The notes: generated by a model not told the origin, from the letters alone. DNA of 64,000 bases from Wurfbainia villosa (GCA_025175895.1 CM045987.1:34188113-34252112); one strand, 5' to 3'. Counted from the first letter of the stretch, positions 21,482-33,988 are shown. Numbers and translations are program-made.

Positions 21482-24027
21482 TGTAAGATACCGAAAAAAA
21501 ATAAAATAATAATAAATACCCCTTCGTAATTAAGAAATTTATCTTATACAATTTATAGAGATTTTTCAGAATTTTTTCTCAAAATAAATGGATGTTTTAT
21601 GATATACCATGGGGATAAAATACATAGGCTTTGATAGAGCCTATTAAGGTAATCTATTGTTGGGGGATTAATGGGTTTGATTAACCCTATGCTTAAACAC
21701 CAAAACCTAGGTTAGGGTTTAATTAAAGAGGAAATTTGAGATTTAAGCCATTTTTATTTTCCTCCTCCCCATCTACGCACGTCGCTGATGCCCGATTCAC
21801 CACTCGCCGCCTCCTCATCAACCCAGCCACCACTGTTGCTGCTCACGTGCGCCCGAAACCAGGCAGCCACCGCCTACTCTTTCCCCGTCGGCGTCGTTCC
21901 TCCAGTGTCTCCTCGCACCGCCCCTCATCCTTCTCCCATCTCTGTGTTCATTCGCACTATGTTTCGATCTGATCCCTCACGGGAGAGGAGGCTCGAAGAG
22001 ATCAAGGAAGAAGCGAAGCCATGGTGGAGATGAGGCGGAGATCAGCGTCCATAAAATGACCCTCTTTCGGACCATCCCCCTGCGACTCCCCCATCTTCGA
22101 AATGGCCGAAGGAGGAGGCAGGACTCTCGCCCAAGGGAATGTGGGTAGAAAGAGTCTGACAAAGAGGCGGTACCAGTGACTGACGACCATCAGTTGAACT
22201 CCGATCAGCCTGGTAAGGAACCCTCGACAGAAGCCATTCTCAATCTTGTTTGCACCACCTATCACAAACCCTACCATTCCAGGACCGGGTCTGATTTGCT
22301 TGCACTCAGTGATGACCTCGTGAAGTCGAATGCATTAATTGAAGGGGTGACGCACAAGATCCATCGTCAGATTGAGGATCTAGAGAAGGTGTTTGGGTCC
22401 AAGTTGGTTCGTTGACCATGGATGGGGTTCCCGTGGATTCTTAACTCACATAGGTTTGTTTGGGATGAAAGCAAGTGCCCCCACAATGTCACATATGAGG
22501 GAGATCATTGACAGCAAGTGGCTAATATTGAGGATGATATGAAGACAACTAACATGTTCTACAGAGCAGGTAGGTACTTTGACTTATCTTTTAGATATTG
22601 TCATGTTGATATACTTAGTTAGCTATAGCTCACAGTGATTTTTTATGTCTTATATGCCCTTGTATGTCACTGTGCCATACATGATGCATGCATTTCTATC
22701 TTAGTCGATATTATCTTGATACCTGCCATGTGTACTTATTTTGGAAGTTGTGACATGCACTTGATTAGCTTTTAGATATACTTTCCCTGTATACCTTGGT
22801 CATTGATATGTACTCATTTTTTTGTGCATATTATTTGGAGACATATTTTGGTTGGTGTTACATGCTTTAGTGTCATGCACCATCTTGCATGATTGCATGC
22901 TAGCTGGTCGGGGTTCCTTTGTAGTTGAACCCGCAGCTAATTACATGATCTGCACACACAACCACTCATGGGTTAGTGGTACGTCAGGAGGGTGTGGGCA
23001 CTAGCTCTGTCAGGCTCCGCTAGTCCGCTCATGGGTAGCGATAAGGCAGCGTGATAGCGGGCAGGGATCCCTCCTCTGGTCTACGACACCGGGAGATGAG
23101 AGCTTTGTTCCCCCACTCTATTTGGGATAGAAGGATAGGTGTACTCCGACAACATCCTGTCCACTCGGTCACTCAGGAGCAGTGATGGCAAAGTGCACAG
23201 TTGTCATAGCCCTACCCACTCGGCTTCACCATCGCGTGTGAGGTGGCTGACTGGCATCAGGGGTGACCATGTCATTTGCATCGCATGCATATTGCATGGA
23301 TGGCATTTGTTTGTGTTTGCTGCATTTTGGTTGCTGCCTTGGTTGTTGCATATGATTGACATGCATACAGGATACATTATGTATTTGGTCTAACGACCTT
23401 ATTTCTGCTAGTATGGCTCATACTCCTATGTCAGGATAGGAGATTCAGGTATGTACAATCTTTTCGCATCTCTTCCTTGCATTTTTCTATTATTTATCAG
23501 GAGACTGTACTGGCATGATTATTATTGTTAGATATATCTTACTATGCATGTCGACTTGGTTCCCGCTGAGTTCGTTGAACTTACCCCGTTGCTTTACATC
23601 TATTTCAGGCTGACACTGTCAGGAGAGTCAAGCTTCCAATCCCCCTCGTCGTATTTGTTTTGTTTTTTATCTTATGGTTTTGGTTTATTGACTAGAAGAC
23701 ATGTGTAGGACTTGTGTTTTGGTTATGTACTCGTGGATGCTTTGGTCGTATTTGATATGTCATTATGGACTTTTATTCGATTCGTTTTGGTTGTGTATTC
23801 CTGCTCAGATGGCAGAAGAGGTAAGTCTAGATGTTGTAGACTTTTTATTTACTTTGGTTGTTGGCCTGAGGCCCATATATTCCTTGTATGGTGTGTTTTA
23901 TGTTCCGGCCATGTTGGCCAATGTATAGTGGGTCGTGTGGGCCTTGTATATAGGTTTCAATTGTCCGTAGTACAGGGGAGATGTTGTCCGATTTTCGTCG
24001 GACAAGTACCTCTCTTAGGGCGTGACA
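21482..24027 (+). repeat. Element C 5' LTR
   Basis: 2546 bp, TGTAAGATACC to GCGTGACA. It corresponds to 34078-34701 plus 44187-45600 plus 55273-55764 (2530 bp). Short frames inside it (for example 21736-21972) are repeated in the 3' copy with indels and are not supported as genes. Confidence 0.94.
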
Positions 24028-24034
24028 ATTTATT

Positions 24035-24046
24035 TGGTATCAGAGC
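24035..24046 (+). promoter_or_regulatory. Element C primer binding site
   Basis: TGGTATCAGAGC, complementary to initiator tRNA-Met, eight bases after the 5' LTR. Confidence 0.9.
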
Positions 24047-26789
24047 CCCTAGGTTTTCGAGTTCATAAGGGTTTTTGAATTTTTAGAGTTCACCACATTT
24101 GGCAGGTCAACCTATGCATTTTTGGATTTTGTACGGATTTTCGACAATTTTTATGTTTCAAAATTTCGAGGTATTATTGACAAGGTCGTATTGGGGACTT
24201 GGCGATGATAGGACATCTCCAGACGACTAACAAGTGAATAAATTCTAGAGATAAATTCTCTAGATTTAGTGCATGATGATATGATTACGTTTCTTATGTG
24301 ATTTAGGGTATATTTGCACTTGATGCTCTATAGCATATTGCTTTGACTTTGTACTTGCATGACCCCCTTTAGTTATACCCTAATTAATTTCAGCCATTGA
24401 TTTCCATTAGTATGACTATGATGTCGTTTATTAGATATCGTTGTTATGTGTTTATTTGGTTATGTGTTATTGCGCTGGATACCATGATTGAGACAAGTAG
24501 AGATAGAATAACTTAGATGTGGTTATTCCGTAGGAGCGGATCTCAGGAATGAAACATTAGTAAAACCCTAGGTGTTGGATCCCTAGGCGTAATAATCTAG
24601 ATGTGCTTATTGGTATATGTTTATCCATTTACTATTTTAGTTGATATGGTGATCGGACTAGTAGAGGTCGTATGATTAGGATGCAATTAATCCTTAGAGG
24701 GTATATAACGTTGTTCATATCTATCACCTGCCAACTATATCACCCATTCGTGGTTGAGAAAAGTTTACAGTAGAGTTTCCCTGTAGGTGCTTTGTATATT
24801 TGTGGTCAATCATGCCTCCCAATCATGGTTGAGATGACCTACCATAAAGTTATACTTTTTCGTTATTCGTTCGGAGTTAGTGATATTCATATGACGTCTG
24901 TAGCTAGATAGCTACATTACATCTTATGTACCCATGAGATCTGTTCATGGTAGCATGTTGTAGCATGCATGATTAAACTAGTAGAAATGATATAATTTAG
25001 GCTTAACCCTCTTGTCGTGCTTGTTAGTAGATGTGTTGTCCTTATTGTCCTTGATAGGTGTTTCCTGTTAGCTAGGACGAAACCCTATGATTAATCATCT
25101 CGACGTGTTTATTAGTGGACTTATGATTTTTATCAACCTTGATAACCGTTCATGTTAGAAGGGTTGGAACCCTAGACTTAACCATCTCAATGTATTTATT
25201 TATAAGTCGATGATCTTTATCGACTTTGGTAAACATTTCGTATTAGAGGTGTTGAAACCCTCGCTTGACCGCCTCAATGGGCTTAATTGTAGATCAATGA
25301 TCTTTATCGACTTTGATAAACGTTCTATGCTAGATGTATTGGATAACCCTAGGCTTAACAACCTATGATAATCGACTGCCCACGCGACCCATTAGTGGTA
25401 GCATGCTGTTGCGTGCAGTCAATAACTAGATATCTATATACGCTGTCTACCCACGAGACTCATTCGTGGTAGCATGTCGTTGCCCGCAGACATTGAGTCT
25501 TTCTACTGCCTGTCTACCCACGAGTCCCATTCATGGTAGCATGTAGTTGCGCGTAGATAGTACATAGTATATTGATTGTCAACCCACGAGTTCTGTTCGC
25601 GGTAGCTCATAGATAGTTCCCTTTGTATTACCTCGAGATCCATGAAGCTTTGTCGTGGTATTTGGATGTGCATTGCTTGTAGATTGCAGTTGTTGTGTAT
25701 GTTGCGGGTATATTTGTTATACTGCTGACCAGGTTAGTTGAAGGCTGATATTGGTACTCTGAGGGTTGGGTTACTCTAGTTTGTTTCCTTTGACTTCCAT
25801 TATGTGCATTATTATTATGCACTATTGTCTATCCATCCACTGAGTGGTTGTACTCACCCCCTCCTCACTTATCCTCTAGGTTAACTGATGGAGGACCTGT
25901 CCTGTTGACCTACTTTCGTGTTGCTCAGAGAGTGCCTTGCCGTGCTTGTCCCACTGCATCGTCGAGATGCCGTTTTATTTACTTTATCGGTATTGCATTT
26001 TCTTTATGCACTTTAGATTTTTATCGCAATTTGATTTGGTGCATAAAACTATTTTACTTTAATTGATTTATGTTTAGTCGTGCATGCATGCAATTAATAA
26101 AATACTTGTATTTCTATTACTATTTCGAGGTTTTTCCTAGATCTGGTCCATGTATTTTTGAATATTGTCACTAAGGGGCTCCTCCATCATTTGGATGACG
26201 GATATGCTCCCGGGGCATGACAATTTTATTGGTTTGCGATTTTGGTTTGTGGGTTTTGTGTTTCGAGGATTTTCTTTTCCTTGGATTTTTTGGGAGTTCT
26301 CGTGCTTTGGGACCAAGCAAGCTGAAGGATATCTCTGAGCTATAGGAAAAGTATTGTCTTTAGTGGTTACTGTACTTTCCTTATGTAATAGAAAGTTGTC
26401 ATTATGTTCTTGTTAGATACTTACTCATTGTATGAAATGCTACCTAGTGAAATTTCCCCTACTCATGGTCGTGGACGAGGTCGATGACGTATTGACCTTG
26501 CGGAACCTAACGATGATTTCAGAAGTACGGACTCTTTAGAGGTGCCGACTGATATCGAATTAGGAAGCTAGGGATTTGGCCTGCTAGCCACCCATTTGAA
26601 GGTCAAGGAGTAAACCCTCAGAGAATATCAATCCCTACTATTAGTGATTTGGTTATGGATAAGGCGTGTATACCTACACTGGTCAAAATGATGAAAGATC
26701 ATTTTACCTTATTATAGGAGGTGTTGGATGGGATATTTATCTATCTCAGTATTTCTTCTAGAGAATATCCGGAACTATTTGTTAAAAGA
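24047..26789 (+). other. Element C leader and decayed gag region
   Basis: No long frame. A Gly/Arg-rich start resembling a gypsy Gag N-terminus (CATGGTCGTGGACGAGGTCG) is at about 26463-26482. The rest of gag and protease is not recognisable. Diverged repeats occupy about 24940-25620. Confidence 0.6.
24940..25620 (+). repeat. Two families of diverged tandem repeats in element C leader
   Basis: From about 25000 to 25370, units of about 85-90 bp share AACCCT..CTTAACC, a GATCTTTATCGACTTTG core and TGTTGGA-like ends. From about 25377 to 25620, units of about 65 bp share CCCACGAG, TTCGTGGTAGCATG and a TTGCGCG tail. One earlier unit of the second type is at about 24940. Copies differ at many bases, so the arrays are old. 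Confidence 0.7.
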
Positions 26790-27578
26790 GAGATGGACCT
26801 TTGAGGTTATGCATCGATTATCGATGATGGAATGCAGTAGTTGTTGGAAATGAATATCCTTCATTGTGATAGATGATCTGTTTAGATCAGCTAAGGACAC
26901 CTGTGTATACTCTAGGGTTGGTATACGACTGGTGTGTTGATATTGTAGTGACATGGTGTCATACAATTATCATTGTCGTTGTGATGATTGATATATCATC
27001 AGCCTAGAGTAAAGAGGATGCAGGTGTGTAGAGACGATAATTTCATACTTGGTATGAATTGTATGAGCTTTTGATTTTGTTGTTAGACTATTTAATGATT
27101 TAGTCATCCATGGATTTGAGAAATCATGTATTCGGGACACGATTGGATCAATTGTGGTTGTTGGAATTGCATAACTTGGCCACTGTTGATGGAGGTAGTT
27201 GGAGTTGCGCACTCGGCCACCGTAGAGGGTGGATTCCTTGTATGATTTGGGTTATTACCGTAAATGTGGATAGAATGTTTTTAGAATTACTATACCACAG
27301 ACTTATTTGACTAAGAAGGTGATGGAATTTACTTAGTTAGAAGCTTGTGAAACTAGTTTTCAGGGCTCAGACGATGGTTGACTTTTACATCAGTGTTAGT
27401 TAATCCTTCCGATGTGGATGGAAGGGTATTGTACACGGATGCATTGTTTAAGAGAATGGAGTGATTCTGATGTAGTTGATTGAGACGTATCCCATGTTTA
27501 CGTCAGTTGAGGAACTACGAGATGGGCTATCATATACATGATGTGACTTTAGTAATTATTATCTTGATTTGTGGATAT
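26790..27578 (+). pseudogene. Element C reverse transcriptase and RNase H remnants
   Basis: Fragments in changing frames: RPLRLCIDYR (about 26798), a YPxxxxIDDLF-like piece (about 26845-26890), FMDLRNHVFGTRLDQL (27107-27160) and NPSDVDGRVLYTDA (about 27404-27450). The last segment reads QLRNYEMGYHIHD (about 27500-27540). These match the order of Tekay/Del RT and RNase H blocks. The catalytic YxDD region is unrecognisable. The sequence is cut at 27578 by element F. Confidence 0.75.
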
Positions 27579-28733
27579 TGTTGGGGATCGATTGGATGGC
27601 TAGAGGGGGGGGGGTGAATAGCCCTCGTTCGTTGGATGCCGTATTTTGCTCGTCTACGAAAACGTTAGCGCAAGCGGAAGCAATAAACTAAGACAAGAAA
27701 AATAGAAATAAAACAAAGACAATACAAACACGGAGATGTAACGTGGTTCACGGCTACGCCGCTAATCCACGGTCCGATTCGTCCACGGTGAATCACTCCG
27801 CAATCTATCCACTAGATCTCTCCTTTGCACAAAGCTAGGTGGAGGTAACCTCTTTTACACAAAGATCACTCTTCTACAATGGAATGAAGATTAGAGCAAG
27901 TAGAAGGGTGGAAAATCGTTTAGGGCACTTTGGGAGTAGTTGGGCGTTCAAGCATTAACCCCCCAAAGCCCCAACCCTTTCCTTTTTATAGAGGAAGAGG
28001 GTTTCTTCCCGTTGACACGATGGCCGATCGATGGAACCCATCGGTCGATCAGTGCCGTAGCCGCTGCCCAATTTGGATTCCATCCAACGGTATTGGCATC
28101 AGTCGACTGATGGCACCCATCAGTCGAGTCCTCAACGAGGTCGACGCCATTCTGCTGCACGGTGACATCACCAACCGCCATCCTTGGCGATCGATTGCCA
28201 TCACCGACCGCCCATCTGGCCGATCGATCAACTTGATTCAGCCATTAGACTAGCCGATCGAACTATCGACCAGCGCCGACCGCATGACATGGCAATGATC
28301 GTGTCGGGAAAACTCATCCGACATTTGGCCAAATGGCCAAGTTTCACCTAAGATCTTACAATCGCTCACTCTCATCCCTCGGAGTCCCTCGCCTTCGAAG
28401 TTCTCTTCGTTCGTGGCCACGTCCCTCGGCAGCATCAGGCGCACGGCTCTGCAATGCTCCTTCACGTCTCTTGCCTCGAAGTCTACTTCCTCCGGCTTCA
28501 CTCCAAGCTTCTCGTCCGGCGGTCCCTCGGATGCTCCAAGCGCACGGCTTCCGCAAAGCTATCCTTCACCGACTCAAGGCACGAGTCATGAGATGTGAAA
28601 CTCGCCATGGCTCCATGTGCGAATTACTAAGTCCTGCACGACTTCAACGCACATATCAAATCAACATATCAAACTAACTTAAACCCTTTGCCATACCATC
28701 AAAACCATATCACGGCAAGAGATTGTCCTAACA
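27579..28733 (-). repeat. Element F 3' LTR
   Basis: Plus-strand edges are TGTTGGGGATCGATTGG and GATTGTCCTAACA. It contains a G run of ten next to TGAATAGCC, TATA CTCTATAAAAAG (minus, 27982-27993) and a palindrome region at 28020-28260, largely changed to CGATCGAT-like words with one intact ATCAGTCGACTGAT near 28097-28110. Confidence 0.94.
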
Positions 28734-30009
28734 ATCTCCCCCTTTTTGATGTGTGACAATCCGTTTAAGTTAGGTAAAAACATTTGATATAAATTTTAAA
28801 GGAAAGAAAGCATGTAAACATAAACATGATATAGCAACATGCAACTCCCCCTTAATCCATGAAACTTTCTATGTAAATTTTTCCCCATCATAAATTTCTC
28901 CCCCTTTAATAATTAACTTAAACATAATATTTTCTCCCCCTTTGATACCATCAAAAAGATTATCACTAAGTTAAAAACACATGACATCAAGTCTCATAGA
29001 AAGAAAATACCACAAGTTGATTTAAAATCGGAATTCAGGCTTTACTGGTCTGATATTTAGGCCATCGATCGTTCGGATACCCGGTCGCACGTGAATTTCG
29101 GGATTTTTCGATTTTGGACGAATTTAATGCATTAAAAATTTCAGAAAATTCAAAAAATCATGAAATTTGGGGAGCACATTTCTTTTAAGTATATCTATCA
29201 GTGAAAAATATGTTTTCATGAAAAATCATTATATTTTCACGTATTTGCCAAAAATCAAAAGGCTTTAAAACCTACTAGGTTTTTGATCATAAGAGTATCA
29301 AGTTAACTACCTAGTTTTGCATCCAATTGTTTCAAAACATGAATACATATATTTTAAAGTAAGAGATTGTTTTGAAAACATATGAAATATCCAACCATGA
29401 TCTTTGGGCAATATGTCTATGAATTAAACATAAGCCTTCCCCATGATTGATCTATTATTGCTATTTTGATACTTTAAATGACCATCTAAATGCCATAGAC
29501 ATTAGTGGACATTTGTATCATCCTAACATCTCACTCATGCTAAGTTTGCAATCAAGTTAGCCTATGGTGAGTGTGAGATGCATCCTAGGGGGTATTTGTA
29601 TATACTTAACCAATATATTCATGCAATTCTATCATGATTAAGTATCAACCTAATAATCCTCATGATCATAAAGACATATATGAATGAATTCTACATTATG
29701 ATCATGAAACTCATGTATTCATCAAATAATAGTCATGCATTAGGTATTATATGATGATAATAGACAAAGTATTACCTAAAGCATGATTCAAACCTATTTC
29801 TCATGATAACGTGCCAAATTTCAAAAACATAAATCATGATTGCAAATATACATAGGAATTACATCAATCATCATGATTTAAACATTATTATCTATTTATG
29901 GGTACGTTATCATCACCCAACACTATCTAAAAAATGTTGTCCCGTCATCCTAAGTCAACCAAAATATGATATAGGTTAGGTCCATGTGGTTGACTACCCT
30001 AGGGTTATC
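28734..30009 (-). other. Element F 3' untranslated region
   Basis: Non-coding, AT-rich, about 1.28 kb between the Gag stop and the 3' LTR, ending in the purine tract CAAAAAGGGGGAGAT. No pol motif is seen in any frame. Confidence 0.8.
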
Positions 30010-31737
30010 CTAACCCTTAAGGATGGATTTTGGAACCCAAAATAAGTTCTTTCCTATTGGGTTCACTAGATATTCCTTGGGGATCCATTTCCTAGCTATT
30101 ACTTTCTTCTTATCTTGTCCCCTAGCAATTAGGCATTTATAGGCCTTTTCATTTTTCTTTTCCTTATATCCTAGGCCTTTTTTATTGAAGCTTGCCCTTT
30201 GGCTCCCTATGATCATATTTAATGTGTTGGAGCCAATTGTGAATTTTTCTAGGGCTTTTGTTAAATAATCTACCTTTTCTCTTAAGGCCCTATTTTCATT
30301 TATACATGCATCACTAACATCTAATGGCACATAAAGATCATGTGAGCATGCATCATCATGGCAAGAAGAAACATTATCATTTAAGCATGCATTTTCTAGC
30401 TTTTGTTCTAATTCCTTAATTTGACTAAGTATGCTTTTGTTTTTCTTTTTCACGCCAAATAATTCCTTAGTTAAACTAGAAATTATGGAAACTATTTTCT
30501 TAGGGGAAGCATTCGTTACCATAGTTTCCATGTCTTCTTCTTCTTCTTCGGATGATGAGGATGTAGAAGCTCCCCCTTCATTTGAGCTCTCCCCACTTGA
30601 GCTTGATCCTTCATTTTCGGTGGAGGAGGAGCAATCCGAGTCATGAAGAGCCATAAGTGCTAGGTTGGAGTAGACATGCTCTTCTTCTTCGGATGAGGAT
30701 GAAGAGGCAAGGTCATCCCATGTCTTGGCTTTGAGCGCCATGGCCTTCCCTTTTCCTTTTGCCTTCTTTTCTTCTTCCTTTTTCTTACTTCCCTTCTTCT
30801 TCTTCTTTTCTTCTTTCTTCTTCCTTTCTTCCTTGCTCTTGTTTAGGAGGGGACAATTATCCCTTATATGTCCCTCTCCTTGGCAATTATAACATATGAC
30901 CTTCCCCCTTGGTCTTCTATTCCTGTCATGAGATTTATCACATCTAAAATTCTTAAATGCACGCCTTACCTTCCTTACCATGTAGGCTTCTTCCGTGCTA
31001 TCCATGGAGGAGGTAGAGGCTTCATCGGATGAGGAGGAGGGGACTTCCATCTTCTTCTTCCCCTTGTTTGCCATCAAGGCTACTCCTCTTGAGGGTTGGA
31101 TTCTAGGCTCTTCTTGTATTCCTTCTAGCCTAGTTTCATGAAGCTCCATTGTTGAGAAGAATTCCTCCAAGGTACTTACTTCCAAGTTCTTGGAGATGTA
31201 AAATGAGTCCACCATGGAGCTCCATTTTGAGGACCGGGGAAAGGCATCTATGGCTTTCATTACCATATCCCGGTTTGATAGCTTCTCACTTACACTTGTT
31301 AGCCCAATTAATATTTCTTTAATTCTAGAATATAGGGAAGTTACCTTTTCTCCTTTTTCAAGCTTAATATTTGATAGTTGGGAGCGGAGGAGGTCTCTTC
31401 TTGCTAGCTTAGCCTCCGAGGTACCTTCGTGAAGCTCCACTAGCTTCTCCCACATCTCCTTAGCACTAGAACATTCCCCTATCCTATTGACTTCTTGTTG
31501 GGGGAGGACATTGTATAGGTGGTGCTTGGCCTTTGAATTTGCCAAGTATTCTTCTCTTTGCCTTTTGCTCCACCTTGATTTCTCCAATGGCTCCCCATTT
31601 TCGTTCCTAGGCAACTCGAAACCGTTTTCCATTATTAAAAGGATTTCAAAGTCGGTTTCGAAGAATACCTCCATTCTCTTTTTCCACCAAGAGAATTCGC
31701 CGTCGAACTTCGGTGGATGGATGTTTGAGCCGGCCAT
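30010..31737 (-). CDS. Element F Gag, 575 aa, intact
   Basis: Structural protein expected to package element RNA into particles. It starts MAGSNIHPPKFDGEFSWWKK at 31737, 48 bp inside the primer binding site. Residues 1-50 are DUF4219-like, and about 55-205 are UBN2-like (AKEMWEKLVELHEG, RRDLLRSQL, KWSSMVDSFYISKNL). The zinc knuckle is C282, C285, H290, C295, followed by Lys/Glu-rich and Ser/Glu-rich low-complexity regions. A coiled coil spans about 430-460 and again about 485-505. The C-terminus WVPKSILKG parallels the end of the B/G Gag. No stop or frameshift lies in the frame, and no protease motif is present, which is unusual for copia, where Gag is normally fused to pol. Confidence 0.9.
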   Translation of the reverse strand: MAGSNIHPPKFDGEFSWWKKRMEVFFETDFEILLIMENGFELPRNENGEPLEKSRWSKRQREEYLANSKAKHHLYNVLPQQEVNRIGECSSAKEMWEKLVELHEGTSEAKLARRDLLRSQLSNIKLEKGEKVTSLYSRIKEILIGLTSVSEKLSNRDMVMKAIDAFPRSSKWSSMVDSFYISKNLEVSTLEEFFSTMELHETRLEGIQEEPRIQPSRGVALMANKGKKKMEVPSSSSDEASTSSMDSTEEAYMVRKVRRAFKNFRCDKSHDRNRRPRGKVICYNCQGEGHIRDNCPLLNKSKEERKKKEEKKKKKGSKKKEEEKKAKGKGKAMALKAKTWDDLASSSSSEEEEHVYSNLALMALHDSDCSSSTENEGSSSSGESSNEGGASTSSSSEEEEEDMETMVTNASPKKIVSIISSLTKELFGVKKKNKSILSQIKELEQKLENACLNDNVSSCHDDACSHDLYVPLDVSDACINENRALREKVDYLTKALEKFTIGSNTLNMIIGSQRASFNKKGLGYKEKKNEKAYKCLIARGQDKKKVIARKWIPKEYLVNPIGKNLFWVPKSILKG

Positions 31738-31784
31738 TTTGAAAATTGCTTGTTGTGGCGGTTAGTCCTCGACAAGCTTTCCTT

Positions 31785-31797
31785 GGCTCTGATACCA
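31785..31797 (-). promoter_or_regulatory. Element F primer binding site
   Basis: The minus strand reads TGGTATCAGAGCC, complementary to initiator tRNA-Met, two bases inside the 5' LTR. Confidence 0.9.
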
Positions 31798-31799
31798 CT

Positions 31800-32996
31800 T
31801 GTTGGGGATCGATTGGCCGGCTAGAGGGGGGTGAATAGCCCTCGTTCGTTGGATGCCGTATTTTGCTCGTCTACAAAAATGTTAGCGCAAGAGGAAGCAA
31901 TAAACTAAGACAAGCAAAATAGAAATAAAACAAAGACAATACAAACACGGAGATGTAACGTGGTTCACGGCTACGCCGCTAATCCACGGTCCGATTCGTC
32001 CACGGTGAATCACTCCGCAATCTATCCACTAGATCTCTCCTTTGCACAAAGCTAGGTGGAGGTAACCTCTTTTACACAAAGATCACTCTTCTACAATGGA
32101 ATGAAGATTAGAGCAAGTAGAAGAGTGGAAAATCGTTTAGGGCACTTTGGGAGTAGTTGGGCGTTCAAGCATTAACCCCCCAAAGCCCCAACCCTTTCCT
32201 TTTTATAGAGGAAGAGGGTTTCTTCCCGTTGACACAGGAGCAGTCGACTGATGGCACCCATCAGTCGACTGGTGCTGTAGCCGTTGCCCAATAACGGCCG
32301 CTTTCCACATTGGATTCCATCCAACGGTATTGGCATCAGTCGACTGATGGCACCCATCAGTCGATTGATGTTAACCAGTCGAATCCTCAACGAGGTCGAC
32401 TCCATTCTGTGCCCATGCCGCATGACATCGATCATGCCGTCCCTCTTACGATCGTGATCAAGCCATCGATCGGCCGCCCATCTTGTGATCGGTGATCAAC
32501 TTGATTCACATTAGACCGATCGAACCATTGACTCGGGCGATCGCCATGACATGGCGGTCGGATCGTGTCGAAAAACTCATCCGACACTTGGCCAAATGGC
32601 CAAGTTTCACCTAAGAGCTTACAATCGCTCACTCTCATCCCTCGGAGTCCCTCGCCTTCGAAGTTCTCTTCGTTCGCGGCCACGTCCCTCGGCAGCATCA
32701 GGCGCACGACTCTGCAATGCTCCTTCGCGTCTTTTGCCTCGAAGTCTACTTCCTCTGGCTTCACTCCAAGCTTCTCGTCCGGCGGTCCCTCGGATGCTCC
32801 AAGCGCACGGCTTCCGCAAAGCTATCCTTCACCGACTCAAGGCACGAGTCATGAGATGTGAAACTCGCCATGGCTCCATGTGCGAATTACTAAGTCCTGC
32901 ACGACTTCAATGCACATATCAAATCAACATATCAAACTAACTTAAACCCTTTGCCATACCATCAAAACCATATCACAGCAAGAGATTGCCCTAACA
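31800..32996 (-). repeat. Element F 5' LTR
   Basis: Pairs with 27579-28733. TATA is on the minus strand at 32209-32220, with palindromes CAGTCGACTG at about 32243-32275 and 32337-32370 immediately upstream in element sense. Then comes a corrupted CGATCG-like stretch at about 32425-32560. It ends CCCTAACA at 32996. Confidence 0.94.
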
Positions 32997-33001
32997 GATA
33001 T

Positions 33002-33988
33002 ATGGAGCAGGAATGCTCATGGGATTTTAGCTAGATACTGGATAGCTACTATAGAGTAGCAGGAACACGAACGGTTGTAACAAGGGAGTTTGGTCGCTAT
33101 AGCCTCTCATGCACTTACAGAGTGTGTGGTGGAGTGGATTTTGGACGGTAGATGGACTTCTCTTGTGAAAAGATAATTCCTCATCTCTGACTCCGAGGAG
33201 GATAGTGGTTTCCGGAGTTGCATTAGTTTAAGGAAGAGATGCTTTAGGAAATTCCTATTCTGGAATGGAAGTGGAAGCATATCATTATGGATTTCGGGGG
33301 CAGCTGGGAGGACCACTTGCCCTTAGTGGAATTCTCCTACAACAACAACCATCATTTGGCTATCCAAATGGAACCGTTTGAAGCATAGTATGATAGACAG
33401 TGTCAGATACCCATCCTCTGGGAGGAGGTTGGGGAGGCCCAGTTGCTAGGACCCCATAGAGCTCAGCATGAGGCAGAGTTGGTCCGTACTATTTGACGGA
33501 GGATGACAGAGGCACAGGATCATCCAAAAAGCTATGCCAATCGGAGACGAAGACCTATGGAGTTCTCTATTAGTTACCATATATTCTTACGAGTCTCGCC
33601 CATGAAAGGGGTGAAGAGATTTGGCCTCCGTGGTAAGCTAGCTCCAAGGTACATTGGTCCTTTCGAGATTTTGGAGAGGATCGGAGCAGTCACTTACCGC
33701 CTAGCGATACCACTGTCCTTGGCTGGTATTCATGATGTGTTTCATGTGTCCATGCTGAGGAAGTATGTGCCAGACCCTACACATATTCTGTCCGATGTGT
33801 CAGGTTTCATACAACCCGATGCTACTTACGAAGAGGTTCCGGTGCGAATTCTTGGTCGTAAGGAGCGATAGTTGTGGAACAAAACCATCCGACTCGTAAA
33901 GGTTGGATGACAACATCATAATGATGAGGAGGCAACATGGGAGCGAGAAGATACTATCCGAGCTCGGTACCCTCATCTGTTCACTTAA
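33002..33988 (+). pseudogene. Element C integrase C-terminal region with chromodomain-like tail
   Basis: Fragments before 33503 include GSWEDHLPLVEFSYNNNHH (about 33300-33360) and WEEVGEAQLLGP (about 33420-33455), the end of the integrase core. The open frame 33503-33868 reads SYANRRRRPMEF, RVSPMKGVKRFGLRGKLAPR, IGPFEILERIGAVTYRLAIP and VFHVSMLRKYVPDPTH, typical of the Tekay/Del integrase C-terminus. After in-frame TAG 33869-33871 the frame continues LWNKTIRLVKV, a TGA, then EEATWEREDTIRARYPHLF and stop 33986-33988, the chromodomain-like terminus. The catalytic core N-terminal part is missing. Confidence 0.88.

Larger units (their letters stand above)
27579..32996 (-). mobile_element. Element F: gag-only copia-like LTR element with intact Gag
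   Basis: The minus-strand element has LTRs of 1155 bp (27579-28733) and 1197 bp (31800-32996). Its primer binding site is at 31785-31797 and its purine tract at 28734-28748. TSD GATAT is at 27574-27578 and 32997-33001. The internal region is 3.07 kb and encodes only a 575-aa Gag. LTR copies are close to identical outside the palindrome region, so the insertion is fairly recent. It would depend on another element for PR, IN, RT and RNase H. Confidence 0.94.

Noticed and set aside
21736..22033. Ser/Arg/Pro-rich frames in element C LTRs (also 34331-34628)
   Set aside because: Both lie inside the LTR, differ by indels between the copies, and resemble no known protein.
28333..28677. Frames of 60-130 aa in element F LTRs (also 32551-32940)
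   Set aside because: LTR sequence with GC-rich composition; overlapping frames on both strands are open and not supported.
33107..33316. 69-aa minus-strand frame in element C
   Set aside because: Antisense to integrase remnants that are recognisable on the plus strand.
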